A DNA stretch of 64,000 bases from Christiangramia forsetii KT0803 (GTDB taxonomy: Bacteria; Bacteroidota; Bacteroidia; Flavobacteriales; Flavobacteriaceae). The first letter of the stretch is position 1. Every line of letters starts with the position of its first letter. The stretch spans positions 3,662,501 to 3,726,500 of the forward strand of contig NC_008571.1 in assembly GCF_000060345.1 (NCBI RefSeq), written 5' to 3'. The position numbers were made by a program, and so were the translations under genes. This document shows, piece by piece, positions 8,899-18,258 of this stretch. The notes under the pieces were generated by a model. That model did not search any database, was not told the origin of the DNA, and saw only the letters and a list, made by a program, of their open reading frames with translations.

Positions 8899-9207
8899 AT
8901 GATTATATACAACGTTACCATTAACGTCCAGGAAACCATACATGATAAATGGCTGAAATGGATGCAAGAAGAACATATTCCTGATATGTTAGCTACCAAG
9001 AAATTTACGAAAGCTTTAATGACAAAAGTTTTGGTGCAGGAACCTATGGGGGGAATTACTTATTCTGTTCAATATACTACGGAAAGTAAAGCGATGCTTG
9101 AAAAATACTATGAAGAGAATGCTGAAGAACTACGTTCAAAATCAAAAGCTTTCGATGGTAAGTTTGTAGCTTTTAGAACAGAACTGGAAGTGATTACTGA
9201 ACAGTAA
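8899..9207 (+). CDS. DUF4286 family protein
   Basis: A small soluble protein of 102 residues, starting MIIYNVTINVQETIHDKWLKWM. The opening beta strand, the WLKWMQEEHIPDML segment and the later AFRTELEV strand are typical of DUF4286, a Bacteroidota family with a ferredoxin-like, dimeric alpha/beta-barrel appearance. Its function is unknown. It begins 23 bases after the TPR gene and is probably co-transcribed with it. Confidence 0.88.
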   Translation: MIIYNVTINVQETIHDKWLKWMQEEHIPDMLATKKFTKALMTKVLVQEPMGGITYSVQYTTESKAMLEKYYEENAEELRSKSKAFDGKFVAFRTELEVITEQ

Positions 9208-9354
9208 ACCTTCAAAAAGCGGCCTGTTTTTTATGGCTTCTGGTCAGCCTGAGCGCAGTCGAAGGCGTTTATCAGTAAAATAAATTCATTTTCGGTAGCA
9301 CTATAAGAACCAATTGCTTCTGAAGTATTCTGCACATTCATTTAAAAGTACATC

Positions 9355-10200
9355 ATGAAAAAATATAAACCTTCCTTTAACAAGCCCTCCTCTAATCATC
9401 GTAATAATGAGGATCAGGGAGTAAGGGCAAAAAAACATCTGGGACAGCATTTTCTTACCGACGAGAATATTGCGGCTAAGATTGCAGATACCTTGAGTTA
9501 CAATGGCTATGAGAAGGTGTTGGAAATAGGTCCGGGAACCGGAGTTCTTACCAAACATTTGTTAGAGAAAGATGCTGAAGTTCATGTGATAGAAATAGAT
9601 ACTGAAAGTGTGGAATATCTCGAGAGTCACTATTTGCATCTGCGAGGGAGAATTCATGAAAAAGATTTTTTAAAGCATGATCTCGGGCAGATTTTTGGGC
9701 AGGAGCAATTTGCGATAATAGGTAACTTTCCCTATAATATTTCTACTCAGATCGTCTTTAAAGTACTCCAAATGAGAGATCAGATTCCTGAATTTTCAGG
9801 AATGTTTCAAAAAGAAGTTGCCAAGCGTATCTGTGAAAAAGAGGGAAATAAAACCTACGGAATTTTAAGCGTACTTACACAGGCTTTTTATGAAGCTGAA
9901 TATCTCTTTACAGTTCCGCCTTCAGTATTTAATCCGCCGCCAAAAGTGGACAGCGGTGTTTTAAGACTGCGCAGAAAAGAAAATTTTAGCCTTGATTGTA
10001 ATGAAAAATTATTTTTCAGGATAGTTAAAACTTCATTTAACCAGCGTAGAAAGACCCTTCGGAATAGTTTAAAAAGTCTTAATCTTCCTGATAATTTAAG
10101 GGAAGATGCTATCTTTGGCCTTCGGCCGGAACAACTCGGTTTCCAGCAGTTTATTGAGCTGACACAAAAAATTGAGCCGTATGCAATTTCAAGTAACTGA
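9355..10200 (+). CDS. rsmA: 16S rRNA (adenine1518-N6/adenine1519-N6)-dimethyltransferase
   Basis: RsmA (KsgA) dimethylates two adjacent adenines near the 3' end of 16S rRNA during late 30S assembly. The SAM site [14 protein letters not shown], the catalytic NFPYNIST (NxPY type) and the C-terminal helical region with [13 protein letters not shown] are all present. At 281 residues it carries about 25 extra, basic and Asn-rich N-terminal residues before [12 protein letters not shown]. No closer start codon is in frame, so the ATG at 9355 is kept. The 3' end overlaps mgtE. Confidence 0.96.
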   Translation: MKKYKPSFNKPSSNHRNNEDQGVRAKKHLGQHFLTDENIAAKIADTLSYNGYEKVLEIGPGTGVLTKHLLEKDAEVHVIEIDTESVEYLESHYLHLRGRIHEKDFLKHDLGQIFGQEQFAIIGNFPYNISTQIVFKVLQMRDQIPEFSGMFQKEVAKRICEKEGNKTYGILSVLTQAFYEAEYLFTVPPSVFNPPPKVDSGVLRLRRKENFSLDCNEKLFFRIVKTSFNQRRKTLRNSLKSLNLPDNLREDAIFGLRPEQLGFQQFIELTQKIEPYAISSN

Positions 10201-11530
10201 AGAATTAATAGATAAGATACAGTACCTCATTGAAGAACAAAACAATGAGGAATTGCTGCTGCACCTCGAAGACGTGCACCACGCCGATATTGCTGAAATT
10301 CTTACCGAATTAAATCTTGAAGAAGCTACTTACCTGGTAAAGCTTCTTGACAGTGAAAAGACCGCAGAGGCCCTTATGGAGCTGGAAGAAGGGGTTCGGG
10401 AACGAATCCTAGAGAATCTTTCGGCCCGGGAGATCGCGTCAGAGCTTAGTGAGATGGATACCGATGATGCGGCTGATATCATTTCTGAATTATCCCTTGA
10501 ATTACAACAGGATGTAATTTCTGAAATAGCCGACGAGCAGCATGCCGATGATATCGTGGAGTTGTTGCGGTATGACGAAGATTCTGCCGGTGGTTTGATG
10601 GCGAAAGAGCTTGTGAGGGTAAACGAAAACTGGAGTGTTACAGGTTGTATGGCTGAAATGCGCAAACAAGCTGAAAATGTGACCCGTGTTCATTCTATCT
10701 ATGTGGTAGACGATAAAAATAAATTGAAGGGAAGACTTTCCCTTAAAGATCTGCTTACGGCTTCCAGCGACGCCAATATTGGTGATATTTATATCCCTCA
10801 GGTAGATTTTGTGAACGTACATACTGAAGGGGAAGAGGTAGCCAGAATCATGCAGAAATATGATCTGGAAGCTATTCCGGTTGTTGATGAAATGAACCGC
10901 CTGGTTGGTAGAATTACCGTGGATGATATTCTTGATTTTATTAAAGAAGAAGCTGAAAAAGATTATCAAATGGCAGCGGGTATTTCTGAAGATGTAGAAG
11001 CCGATGCCAGTATCTGGAGATTAACCCGGGCACGTTTACCATGGCTAATTTTAGGGCTTTTTGGCGGACTTGGAGCCGTTTATGTGATGAAAGGTTTTGA
11101 AGAAGCGCTGGCGAATTATGTAGAGCTATTTTTCTTTACACCGCTAATCGCTGCGATGGCCGGTAATGTGGGGGTGCAATCCAGTGCGATTATCGTGCAG
11201 GGTTTGGCGAATGATAATCTTAAAGGGAGTCTTTTCAATAGACTTTTAAAAGAAATAGGTTTGACCCTTATAAACGGTATTGCTTTAGGAATTTTGGTTA
11301 TAATCTTTGGCTTTTTTGCAGGTCAGCCTCCTATCATGAGTTTTACGATTGCGCTAGCTTTACAAACAGTAATCATAATTGCCGCACTTATTGGCACGTT
11401 TGTACCTATTATATTGGATAAGCAGGGAATAGATCCGGCAATTGCTACAGGGCCTTTTATCACTACCAGTAACGATATTTTCGGAATCTTTATCTTCTTC
11501 TTTCTGGCCAAGACCATTCTTGGATTTTAG
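10181..11530 (+). CDS. mgtE: MgtE-type magnesium transporter
   Basis: MgtE is a Mg2+-gated Mg2+ channel of the inner membrane. Domain order is an N-terminal superhelical MgtE_N domain (to about residue 130), a pair of CBS domains (about 130-250), then five membrane helices from about residue 280. The pore region shows [18 protein letters not shown], and [13 protein letters not shown] is near the end. The ATG at 10181 (MQFQVTEEL) is preferred over an upstream in-frame TTG at 10172. The start lies inside the last codons of rsmA, so translation is probably coupled. Confidence 0.96.
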   Translation: MQFQVTEELIDKIQYLIEEQNNEELLLHLEDVHHADIAEILTELNLEEATYLVKLLDSEKTAEALMELEEGVRERILENLSAREIASELSEMDTDDAADIISELSLELQQDVISEIADEQHADDIVELLRYDEDSAGGLMAKELVRVNENWSVTGCMAEMRKQAENVTRVHSIYVVDDKNKLKGRLSLKDLLTASSDANIGDIYIPQVDFVNVHTEGEEVARIMQKYDLEAIPVVDEMNRLVGRITVDDILDFIKEEAEKDYQMAAGISEDVEADASIWRLTRARLPWLILGLFGGLGAVYVMKGFEEALANYVELFFFTPLIAAMAGNVGVQSSAIIVQGLANDNLKGSLFNRLLKEIGLTLINGIALGILVIIFGFFAGQPPIMSFTIALALQTVIIIAALIGTFVPIILDKQGIDPAIATGPFITTSNDIFGIFIFFFLAKTILGF

Positions 11531-11570
11531 GAATACTTCTCTATTTTTTCGAGGGTTAATAATCATTCTT

Positions 11571-11578
11571 TAAATTTG
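11571..11578 (+). promoter_or_regulatory. -7 box before the 2-hydroxyacid dehydrogenase gene
   Basis: TAAATTTG matches TAnnTTTG exactly, 74 bases upstream of the ATG. No clear -33 TTG is present, so the call is moderate. Confidence 0.4.
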
Positions 11579-11652
11579 TAAGTTCCGATTTCGCTAGATA
11601 GCTGAAAGTGCGGAGAATACTATTTTATTACTAATTTGAAAAAGAAAAGAAT

Positions 11653-12633
11653 ATGATTATTCTGCATGCCGATACAAATCATCCAGCTCTGATGAGAAAG
11701 CTTGAAGAGGCAGGGCATCACAATATTGAAGGATATGAACAGTCAAGAGCAGATACCCTTCAAAATCAACATTTATATGATGGGATTGTAATTAGAAGCC
11801 GCTATAAAATTGATCGCGAATTTATAGACGCTGCTCCAAATCTCAAATTTATTGCCAGAGTGGGCGCAGGCCTGGAAAGTATAGATGTGGAATATGCGAA
11901 AGAAAGAGGAATTCAACTATTCTCAGCGCCAGAAGGCAATAGAAATGCGGTTGGAGAACATTCCCTGGGAATGCTTTTATCATTGTTTAATAAGCTTAAT
12001 AAAGCTGATAAAGAGGTTCGTGAAGGTCTTTGGCAGCGTGAAGAGAATCGAGGTGTTGAACTGGACGGTAAAACGGTTGGTCTTATCGGCTACGGAAATA
12101 TGGGAAAAGCCTTTGCTAAAAAACTACGAGGTTTTGAGGTAGACGTGATATTTTATGACCTTAAAGAAGGTATTGCCGATGATAACGCCCGTCAGGTTGG
12201 ATATGAAGAATTCTTTGAAAAAGCCGATGTGGTAAGTTTACATGTTCCACTGACCGAAGAAACTGAACATATGTTCAATAAAGAATTTATCAGTAGCTTT
12301 AAAAAACCTTTCTGGTTTATCAATACGGCAAGAGGTAAAAGTGTGGTAACAGCAGATCTTGTGGAAGCACTTAAAGAAGAAAAAGTATTGGGCGCGGGAC
12401 TGGATGTTCTGGAGTACGAGAAAGCTTCTTTTGAAAGTCTCTTCGGAAATAAAAAGAATGTTTCAATGAGTGCCGCAGATCCAATTCCGGAAGCTTTAAG
12501 GGAATTAATGTTTATGCCACATACCTTATTGAGTCCTCACGTGGCTGGTTGGACCAAAGAATCACATAAAGGTTTGGCTACTGTAATTGCTGATAAAATA
12601 ATTGCAGATTTCGGTGAGGGTGGAGAAAAATAG
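11653..12633 (+). CDS. D-isomer-specific 2-hydroxyacid dehydrogenase
   Basis: A 326-residue NAD(P)-dependent dehydrogenase of the family that interconverts D-2-hydroxyacids and 2-oxoacids. It shows the Rossmann motif LIGYGNMGKAF near residue 146 and the catalytic Arg/Glu/His set: Arg227 in NTARGKS, Glu254 in LDVLEYE, and His296 in LSPHVAGW. It lacks an ACT domain, so it is not a full-length SerA. Substrate could be phosphoglycerate, phosphoerythronate or another hydroxyacid; the sequence does not say. It precedes a membrane protein gene by 42 bases. Confidence 0.92.
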   Translation: MIILHADTNHPALMRKLEEAGHHNIEGYEQSRADTLQNQHLYDGIVIRSRYKIDREFIDAAPNLKFIARVGAGLESIDVEYAKERGIQLFSAPEGNRNAVGEHSLGMLLSLFNKLNKADKEVREGLWQREENRGVELDGKTVGLIGYGNMGKAFAKKLRGFEVDVIFYDLKEGIADDNARQVGYEEFFEKADVVSLHVPLTEETEHMFNKEFISSFKKPFWFINTARGKSVVTADLVEALKEEKVLGAGLDVLEYEKASFESLFGNKKNVSMSAADPIPEALRELMFMPHTLLSPHVAGWTKESHKGLATVIADKIIADFGEGGEK

Positions 12634-12675
12634 CTAGAAAGTAATAATTGGATAAAGGACGTGAAAAATTGAAAT

Positions 12676-13710
12676 ATGGATAAATTAAATAGTCTTCAAA
12701 GAAATTTAGTACTGTTTGGAGTTCCACTTTCTATTATTTCGTTGCTACTCTTATTAAGAGTTTCACCTTTATTCCAGCAGAATCAGGAAGCATTATCCAT
12801 AGGAATCACTTTTGACTTATTAATTCTGGTACCTGGAATATATTTTCTATTGATTCGTAAGACTTCGATTCCAAAAACCACAGTGGTTCCGTTCATGATT
12901 CTGGGATTAGTCCTTTGCTCTGTTTTCCTTCCAGCAGAAAATCAGCAATATGTTGATCTGTTTAAAAAGTGGATTTTACCTTTGGTTGAGATTACTATTG
13001 TAGGTTATGTACTTTGGAAAGTAAAAGGCGCTTTGATGACCTATCGATTAAATCGGGATGACTCTATCGATTTTTTCTCAGCGCTAAAAAATACCTGTTC
13101 TGAAATTTTACCCAAGAAGCTTGTAACTCCCTTTGCTACAGAAATTGCTGTTTTCTATTATGGCTTTTTTCAATGGAAAAAAGTAAAATTAAATTCCAAC
13201 CAATTTACTCTTCATAAAGGAAACGGTACCATCGCTTTAATGGCTGTTCTAATATTCCTTATTCTTGTAGAAACCATTGTCCTTCATATTCTTCTAGTTC
13301 GCTGGAGTGAAATCGCGGCCTGGATTGTTACAACTTTAAGTTTCTACTCAGGTCTTCAAATCTTCGGTTTTCTTAGATCTTTATCCAAGCGACCAATACT
13401 AGTGAGCGATACCATGATCTACCTGAAATACGGAATAATGAGCGAAGCTACCCTTAAAATCTCCGATATAGAATCAATAGAACTATCTTCTAAAGAATTT
13501 TTTGAAGATAAGAATGCTAAAAAGCTTTCAATTCTGGGAGATTTAGAAAGTCATAACGTGGTTATTCATATGAAGAGTGAGTATCAGATTATTGGGCTAT
13601 ATGGTATAAAGAAGAATTTTAAAACTTTGCTGGTTTTTCTAGATAAGAAGGAAGATTTTAAGAACTTAGTTGAGTCCAGAAATTTATCATTAAAACATGG
13701 TCGGTTATGA
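12676..13710 (+). CDS. Membrane protein with C-terminal PH-like region, function unknown
   Basis: I do not recognise the family by name. The 344 residues show about four hydrophobic segments in the first 110 residues and two more near 190-240. The last ~100 residues, from KRPILVSDTMIYLKYGIM, alternate strands and contain ISDIESIEL, IHMKSEYQIIGLYGI and a final helix, which resembles the bacterial PH (bPH2) fold. The stop overlaps the VOC gene by 4 bases (ATGA), so the two are translationally coupled. Confidence 0.75.
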   Translation: MDKLNSLQRNLVLFGVPLSIISLLLLLRVSPLFQQNQEALSIGITFDLLILVPGIYFLLIRKTSIPKTTVVPFMILGLVLCSVFLPAENQQYVDLFKKWILPLVEITIVGYVLWKVKGALMTYRLNRDDSIDFFSALKNTCSEILPKKLVTPFATEIAVFYYGFFQWKKVKLNSNQFTLHKGNGTIALMAVLIFLILVETIVLHILLVRWSEIAAWIVTTLSFYSGLQIFGFLRSLSKRPILVSDTMIYLKYGIMSEATLKISDIESIELSSKEFFEDKNAKKLSILGDLESHNVVIHMKSEYQIIGLYGIKKNFKTLLVFLDKKEDFKNLVESRNLSLKHGRL

Positions 13711-14108
13711 AAAATAGGGTAACAGGTTTAGGTGGATTTTTCTTCAAGTCTAAAGATCCTGACAATGTAAAGAAATGGTATAACGAGCATCTTGGTTTAA
13801 ATACAGATCAATATGGCTGTACTTTTTGGTGGAAAGATAAAGAAGGAAATGACTGCTCAACTCAGTGGAGTCCTATGAGTGAGGATACCGATTATTACAA
13901 ACCTTCAGAAAAGCAATTTATGATGAACTTCAGGGTAGAAAACCTGGAAGAATTGCTGAAGGTTTTAAAAGAAGAAGGTGTTGAAGTCGTTGGAGAAATG
14001 GAAACTTACGATTATGGCAAGTTTGGCTGGATCATGGATCCTGAAGGTAATAAGATCGAACTTTGGGAGCCTAACGATCAGGTATTTCTAGATCAGGAGA
14101 AAAGTTAG
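13707..14108 (+). CDS. VOC family (glyoxalase/bleomycin-resistance fold) protein
   Basis: At 133 residues it has the two beta-alpha-beta-beta-beta halves of the vicinal oxygen chelate fold: FFFKSKDPDNVKKWYNEHLGL in the first half, and FGWIMDPEGNKIELWEP as the closing metal-site strand with Glu. A first-half metal ligand is not evident at the usual start (LGGFFFKS has no His). Enzymatic role is unknown; dioxygenase, isomerase and antibiotic-binding members all exist. It overlaps the upstream membrane protein gene by 4 bases. Confidence 0.88.
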   Translation: MKNRVTGLGGFFFKSKDPDNVKKWYNEHLGLNTDQYGCTFWWKDKEGNDCSTQWSPMSEDTDYYKPSEKQFMMNFRVENLEELLKVLKEEGVEVVGEMETYDYGKFGWIMDPEGNKIELWEPNDQVFLDQEKS

Positions 14109-14169
14109 ACGTCACCCTGAACTTGTTTTAGGGTCTCATTAGAAGTTGAATCAAGTTCAGCATGACGTT
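14108..14169. repeat. Dispersed repeat, copy 2, inside a long imperfect hairpin
   Basis: 14108-14140 is the reverse complement of the element at 1445-1477 (30 of 33). ACGTCACCCTGAACTTG (14109-14125) and CAAGTTCAGCATGACGT (14152-14168) pair at 15 of 17 positions around a 26-base loop. It starts at the stop codon of the VOC gene. GTCATTTCGACCAACGGG at 14179-14196 resembles another dispersed intergenic motif of flavobacteria. Confidence 0.65.
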
Positions 14170-14261
14170 AACTTTTTTGTCATTTCGACCAACGGGAGAA
14201 ATCCCTTTATAGTTGAAATCTCAGTACAGAACCTATAGGGTTAGATAGCTAATAGAATCAA

Positions 14262-14297
14262 AAAAACCTTGCAAATATTTAAATCTGCAAGGTTTTT
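14262..14297. terminator. Bidirectional terminator between convergent genes
   Basis: AAAAACCTTGCA and TGCAAGGTTTTT pair perfectly around a 12-base loop, with A and T runs on the two sides. It lies between the VOC gene (+) and the NAD(P)-binding gene (-), and can serve both. Confidence 0.85.
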
Positions 14298-14318
14298 AGA
14301 TATAACTGATTATTGTAT

Positions 14319-14972
14319 CTATCCTAACTGGCTCAATTCAATAAGCGCAGATTTGATAGATTCTTCTCCTTCAATAGCCTCAAAAGTTACATTTTTCACC
14401 AACGGATCTGCCAATGACATTACCAGAATAAAAGCAACATCATCTCTGGAGATCTCTCCTCTTTCATTCAAAGAACCTTTAGCAACTTTCACTTTTGCAA
14501 GTCCAAGATCATCTGTAAGTGCTCCGGGACGAAATATGGTATAACTAAGACCACTTTCTTTTAAATACTCATCAGCTTCTTTTTTAGCCTCTAAATAATG
14601 CCTTAGATCTTCATTTTTTGAAGGATCATCGGCTCCCATAGAACTTAGCATTACGAATTTTTTGACATTCGCATTTTTTGCCGCATCTATAAGTTTTTTC
14701 GCACCTTCAAGGTCTACTGCGGTAGTTTTTTCTTTCCCCGTACTTCCACCAGAACCTGCTGCAAAGATCACTTTATCAATACCTTTCATGGTATGACTTA
14801 CATCTCCCTCGAGATCGCCCATCACGGCTTCCACCTCCATGTCTTCAAATTGCTGTCTTTGCTCTTCCTTTCTGATAAGTGCCAGCGGATTAAAACTTTC
14901 AGAATTATTGAGAATTTCAATAACCCTTTTCCCAGTATGACCGGTAGCCCCGGCAATTAATATATTTTCCAT
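14319..14972 (-). CDS. NAD(P)-binding atypical SDR family protein
   Basis: A Rossmann-fold protein of 217 residues that begins MENILIAGATGHTGKRVIEI, with the GxxGxxG dinucleotide motif of atypical short-chain dehydrogenases. VIFAAGSGGSTGKEKT, FVMLSSMGADDPS and the late SYTIFRPGALTDD are typical of the NAD(P)H-binding (NmrA/YwnB-like) group, many of which act in stress or as redox sensors. A longer reading to 15029 exists, but its extra 19 residues do not look like part of the fold, so ATG 14970-14972 is chosen. Substrate unknown. Confidence 0.9.
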   Translation of the reverse strand: MENILIAGATGHTGKRVIEILNNSESFNPLALIRKEEQRQQFEDMEVEAVMGDLEGDVSHTMKGIDKVIFAAGSGGSTGKEKTTAVDLEGAKKLIDAAKNANVKKFVMLSSMGADDPSKNEDLRHYLEAKKEADEYLKESGLSYTIFRPGALTDDLGLAKVKVAKGSLNERGEISRDDVAFILVMSLADPLVKNVTFEAIEGEESIKSALIELSQLG

Positions 14973-15070
14973 AGTTTTTCTGTCTTTTTTACTTTTCACA
15001 AGATACGGAGGAATAGAAAGATTGCACAATACGAATTCAGGAATAACAGTATCTTAACAGGTTTGGAGTT

Positions 15071-15108
<38 letters not shown>

Positions 15109-15160
15109 AAAAAGGTCTTTAAGTTAAGGTTTAATTTTTTTTTCCTAATTACCAACTAAC

Positions 15161-16963
15161 TTACTTAATCTCCGCAGCTTTCTCTTCAAGTTCCTTCTGA
15201 AATTCTTCCATTACTGGCTTTACGGTACTTTCGGGAAGATCGGCAATTTTAATATACATCAAGCCGTCAACCGCATCATTAAAAAGAGGATCCACATTAA
15301 AGGCGACCACTTTAGCATTCTGTTTAATATATTTTTTGATAAGTACAGGCAGGCGCAGATTTTCAGGCTCCAGTTCGTCGATAATTCTATCAAATTTATT
15401 GAGGTCAGCTTCGCTTTCGTCAAAAACCAGGTCTTTATCGGCATCTTCCAGTTTTACCTTGAATTCCTTCTTTGGATGAACATATTGCGCAACATATGGA
15501 TCGTAATAATTGGATTTCATGAACTCGATCATCAATGATTTTGAAAAATTACTGAATTTATCACTGATGGTCACTCCGCCAATAAGATATCTATGTTCAG
15601 GAAATCTTAAAGTACAATGCACGATACCTTTCCAAAGAAGGAAGAGTGGCATGGGTTTTAACTGATATTCTTTGATGATAAAGGCTCGTCCCATTTCAAT
15701 AGACTGACTCATCATTTTATGTAATTCCGGCTCAAAGCGAAAAAGGTCCTGAAGGTAGAAACCATCGATTCCATGGTTGGCAAAGATTTCATTTCCCATC
15801 CCCATTCTATAAGCGCCGGCTATCCTTCCGGCTTCTTTATCCCAGAGAAAAAGATGATGATAATGATCATCAAATTTATCCAGATCTGTGCTGTTATTGG
15901 TGCCTTCCCCAACTTCCCTGAAAGTAATCTCCCGCAGTCGGCCAATTTCATTTAGAATATTCGGGATTACCTCTCTTTTTGCCAGGAATACCTCATAATT
16001 CTTGCTTTGAAGCAGGCGTTTATCCATTTTTCTACAATTCTCGATCTCGCTATTTATGAGTTCATAATTTGTCTCTTCAGCAATATCTTTTGTAGAACGA
16101 GGGATTTTCAACGTTTTTGGAAGACTGGACAAAAGTTTTTTCTTTTCAAAAACATTAGCCAGCATATAAGTTTTTCTACGTAAAAATGCCGTGTAAGTTT
16201 CGAGATTTGAATGTTCCTGTTGATCTTCTACTGAAATAGGATGCCCAATTCTTACCTTGATCTTTCTGCGGTGTTGAGAAAGCATCTCACTTGGAAGCTT
16301 CGCAGTTCTAAAAACATCACTCATAGAGGCAAGTCTGTAGAAAAATAAGCTATTCTTAGCATGGAAATAGATAGGAACTACCGGGACTTTGGATTTTTGA
16401 ATAAGCTTCATTGCCGAGGGTTCCCAGGCTTTGTCAACAATATGTCGTTTATCGCGATCGGTAGAAACTTCTCCGGCGGGAAAAATGCCCAGCGCATGAC
16501 CTTCTTTTAAGTGTGAAATAGCATTTTTCATTCCGCTAAGGCTGGATTTTGCTTCCTTATGATCTTCAAAAGGATTTACCGGAAGTATATAAGGTTTTAG
16601 CGGATCCAGTCTATGTAAAAGGAAATTGGCGATCACCTTATAATCGGGTCTGCTTTTTAAAACGAGTTTCATCAGGATCATCCCATCAATGCCCCCTAGG
16701 GGATGATTAGAAATGGTAATAAACGGGCCTTCTTTCGGGATTCTTTTCAAATCCTTTTCGGGAATATCAAAGTCGATCTCAAATTCTTTCAGTATCGACT
16801 CGATAAAATCTACACCTTCCAGATCTTTTCGTTTGTCATATTCTTTATTGATTCTGGAAAGTTTGGTGGTTTTCAAAACAAGCCAGCCTATTCCTGTTCC
16901 CAAAAATCCCAGTTTCCCCAGGTTCATAACATTTGCAACTTCTTTGGCACTTACGATTCCCAT
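15161..16963 (-). CDS. OlsF-like bifunctional acyltransferase (PlsC-type O-acyltransferase fused to OlsB-type N-acyltransferase)
   Basis: The 600-residue protein joins two acyltransferases. The N-terminal half has a PlsC/LPLAT-type block NHPLGGIDG at 86-94 and FPAGEVSTDRDKR, followed by VPVVPIYFHAKNS. The second half, from about residue 310, has the GNAT-like OlsB fold: FLAKREVIPNILNEIGRLRE, FREVGEGTNN, DDHYHHLFLWD and MGMGNEIF. Such OlsF proteins make acyloxyacyl aminolipids (ornithine lipids, possibly glycine lipids in this phylum), the C-terminal half forming the amide and the N-terminal half the ester. Activity here is inferred. Its stop lies 88 bases before the end of the upstream spacer with the heptamer repeat. 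Confidence 0.88.
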   Translation of the reverse strand: MGIVSAKEVANVMNLGKLGFLGTGIGWLVLKTTKLSRINKEYDKRKDLEGVDFIESILKEFEIDFDIPEKDLKRIPKEGPFITISNHPLGGIDGMILMKLVLKSRPDYKVIANFLLHRLDPLKPYILPVNPFEDHKEAKSSLSGMKNAISHLKEGHALGIFPAGEVSTDRDKRHIVDKAWEPSAMKLIQKSKVPVVPIYFHAKNSLFFYRLASMSDVFRTAKLPSEMLSQHRRKIKVRIGHPISVEDQQEHSNLETYTAFLRRKTYMLANVFEKKKLLSSLPKTLKIPRSTKDIAEETNYELINSEIENCRKMDKRLLQSKNYEVFLAKREVIPNILNEIGRLREITFREVGEGTNNSTDLDKFDDHYHHLFLWDKEAGRIAGAYRMGMGNEIFANHGIDGFYLQDLFRFEPELHKMMSQSIEMGRAFIIKEYQLKPMPLFLLWKGIVHCTLRFPEHRYLIGGVTISDKFSNFSKSLMIEFMKSNYYDPYVAQYVHPKKEFKVKLEDADKDLVFDESEADLNKFDRIIDELEPENLRLPVLIKKYIKQNAKVVAFNVDPLFNDAVDGLMYIKIADLPESTVKPVMEEFQKELEEKAAEIK

Positions 16964-17004
16964 GAGGCGGTTGGTTTAGTTCAATAAAAATAAGAAATCA
17001 AAAT

Positions 17005-18258
17005 TTAGTTTTCAGCTACCAGTTGAACGGTATTTTGGGTGAGTTGTTTTAAAAGCACATTTTTATCTTTTTCCAGAGAATTAATAGCCTCTTCATTAAA
17101 ATGTCTAATGGTATATAAAGAAACACCGGTCTTATAATTTACCTTAAATCTGGCCTTTAAGTGCTGAATAAGCTTTTCAAGTTGATTAAATCTATTATCG
17201 ACACAAACCCGAAAACTAATGGCAGAATTTTGGATAAGATCTACCTTCATTTGATATTGATGAAAAAGTTTGAATATTTCTGAAATATTCTCTTCTACCA
17301 TAAACGAGAAATCCAGGGAAGACAGGGAGATCAAAACCTGATCTTTTTTTACAATAAAACAGGGGATTTCAGGGAAGATGGTCTTACCCTTGCTTACGGC
17401 AGTACCTTCTTCTGAAGGATTTAGAAAGGAACGAACAAACAACGGGATTTCCTTTCCCTGTAATGGCTGAAGGGTTTTAGGATGAATTACAGAAGCTCCG
17501 TAAAATGCAAGCTCAATGGCTTCTTCATATGATATTTTATTCAGAAGTTGGGCATTTTCAAAAAACCTGGGGTCTGCATTTAAAACTCCCGGAACATCTT
17601 TCCAGATGGTGACGCTTTCAGCATTTAGACAATATGCCATGATCGCTGCAGAATAATCTGAACCTTCCCTGCCTAGTGTGGTAGTAAAGTTGTTAAGGTC
17701 TGAAGCGATAAATCCCTGGATAATATTAAGTTTTTTAGGATCTATATTTTCCTGAACTCTCTCCTGCGTTTTACTCCAGTTTACCTGGGCATCGCGGTAA
17801 GTGCTATCTGTTTTAATAAAATTTCGAGCATCAAGCCAATTAGAACTTATGTGCCGGGAATTTAGATATTCACTAACAATGGTGGTAGAAAATAACTCTC
17901 CAAAGCTCACGACCTGGTCATACACAAAATCATACTGATTTGATTTATTATGCTGAAGAAAATTCTCAAGTTCAGTAAATAAGGTTTCTATTTTAGGATA
18001 AACCGAAGCTTCTTTATTTGGAAAAAGGCCGGTTATTATATTTCTATGGTAATTTTTCACTTCGTCTAAACTAGCCGGAATTCCAGCGATATTCAGATAA
18101 TCCTTAACCACGACTTCTAATGCATTGGTGGTTTTTCCCATCGCCGAGATCACGATGAGCTTATTTTCGCTACCGGTTGCTCTTAGAACTTTAATAAGAT
18201 TTTTAACTCCATCGGCGTCTTTGACCGAGGCTCCACCAAACTTAAAAACTTTGATCAC
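17005..18258 (-). CDS. Aspartate kinase (monofunctional)
   Basis: Aspartokinase phosphorylates aspartate, the first step toward lysine, threonine, methionine and diaminopimelate. The N-terminus VFKFGGASVKDADGV is the kinase signature (KFGGTS type with Ala for Thr). TTLGREGSDYSAAIMAY and TIWKDVPGVLNADPR are the amino acid kinase motifs. The C-terminal part (about 300-400) holds the two ACT-like regulatory repeats, here rather divergent. At 417 residues there is no fused homoserine dehydrogenase. It overlaps the upstream GNAT gene by 4 bases and ends 41 bases before the OlsF-like gene start. Confidence 0.94.
   Translation of the reverse strand: MIKVFKFGGASVKDADGVKNLIKVLRATGSENKLIVISAMGKTTNALEVVVKDYLNIAGIPASLDEVKNYHRNIITGLFPNKEASVYPKIETLFTELENFLQHNKSNQYDFVYDQVVSFGELFSTTIVSEYLNSRHISSNWLDARNFIKTDSTYRDAQVNWSKTQERVQENIDPKKLNIIQGFIASDLNNFTTTLGREGSDYSAAIMAYCLNAESVTIWKDVPGVLNADPRFFENAQLLNKISYEEAIELAFYGASVIHPKTLQPLQGKEIPLFVRSFLNPSEEGTAVSKGKTIFPEIPCFIVKKDQVLISLSSLDFSFMVEENISEIFKLFHQYQMKVDLIQNSAISFRVCVDNRFNQLEKLIQHLKARFKVNYKTGVSLYTIRHFNEEAINSLEKDKNVLLKQLTQNTVQLVAEN

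Noticed and set aside
10172-10181. TTG at 10172 as the start of mgtE
   Set aside because: An ATG three codons later gives the normal N-terminus and needs no rare start.
14108-14169. Small RNA gene or riboswitch
   Set aside because: The structure is explained by a dispersed repeat whose other copy lies in an unrelated gap at 1445.
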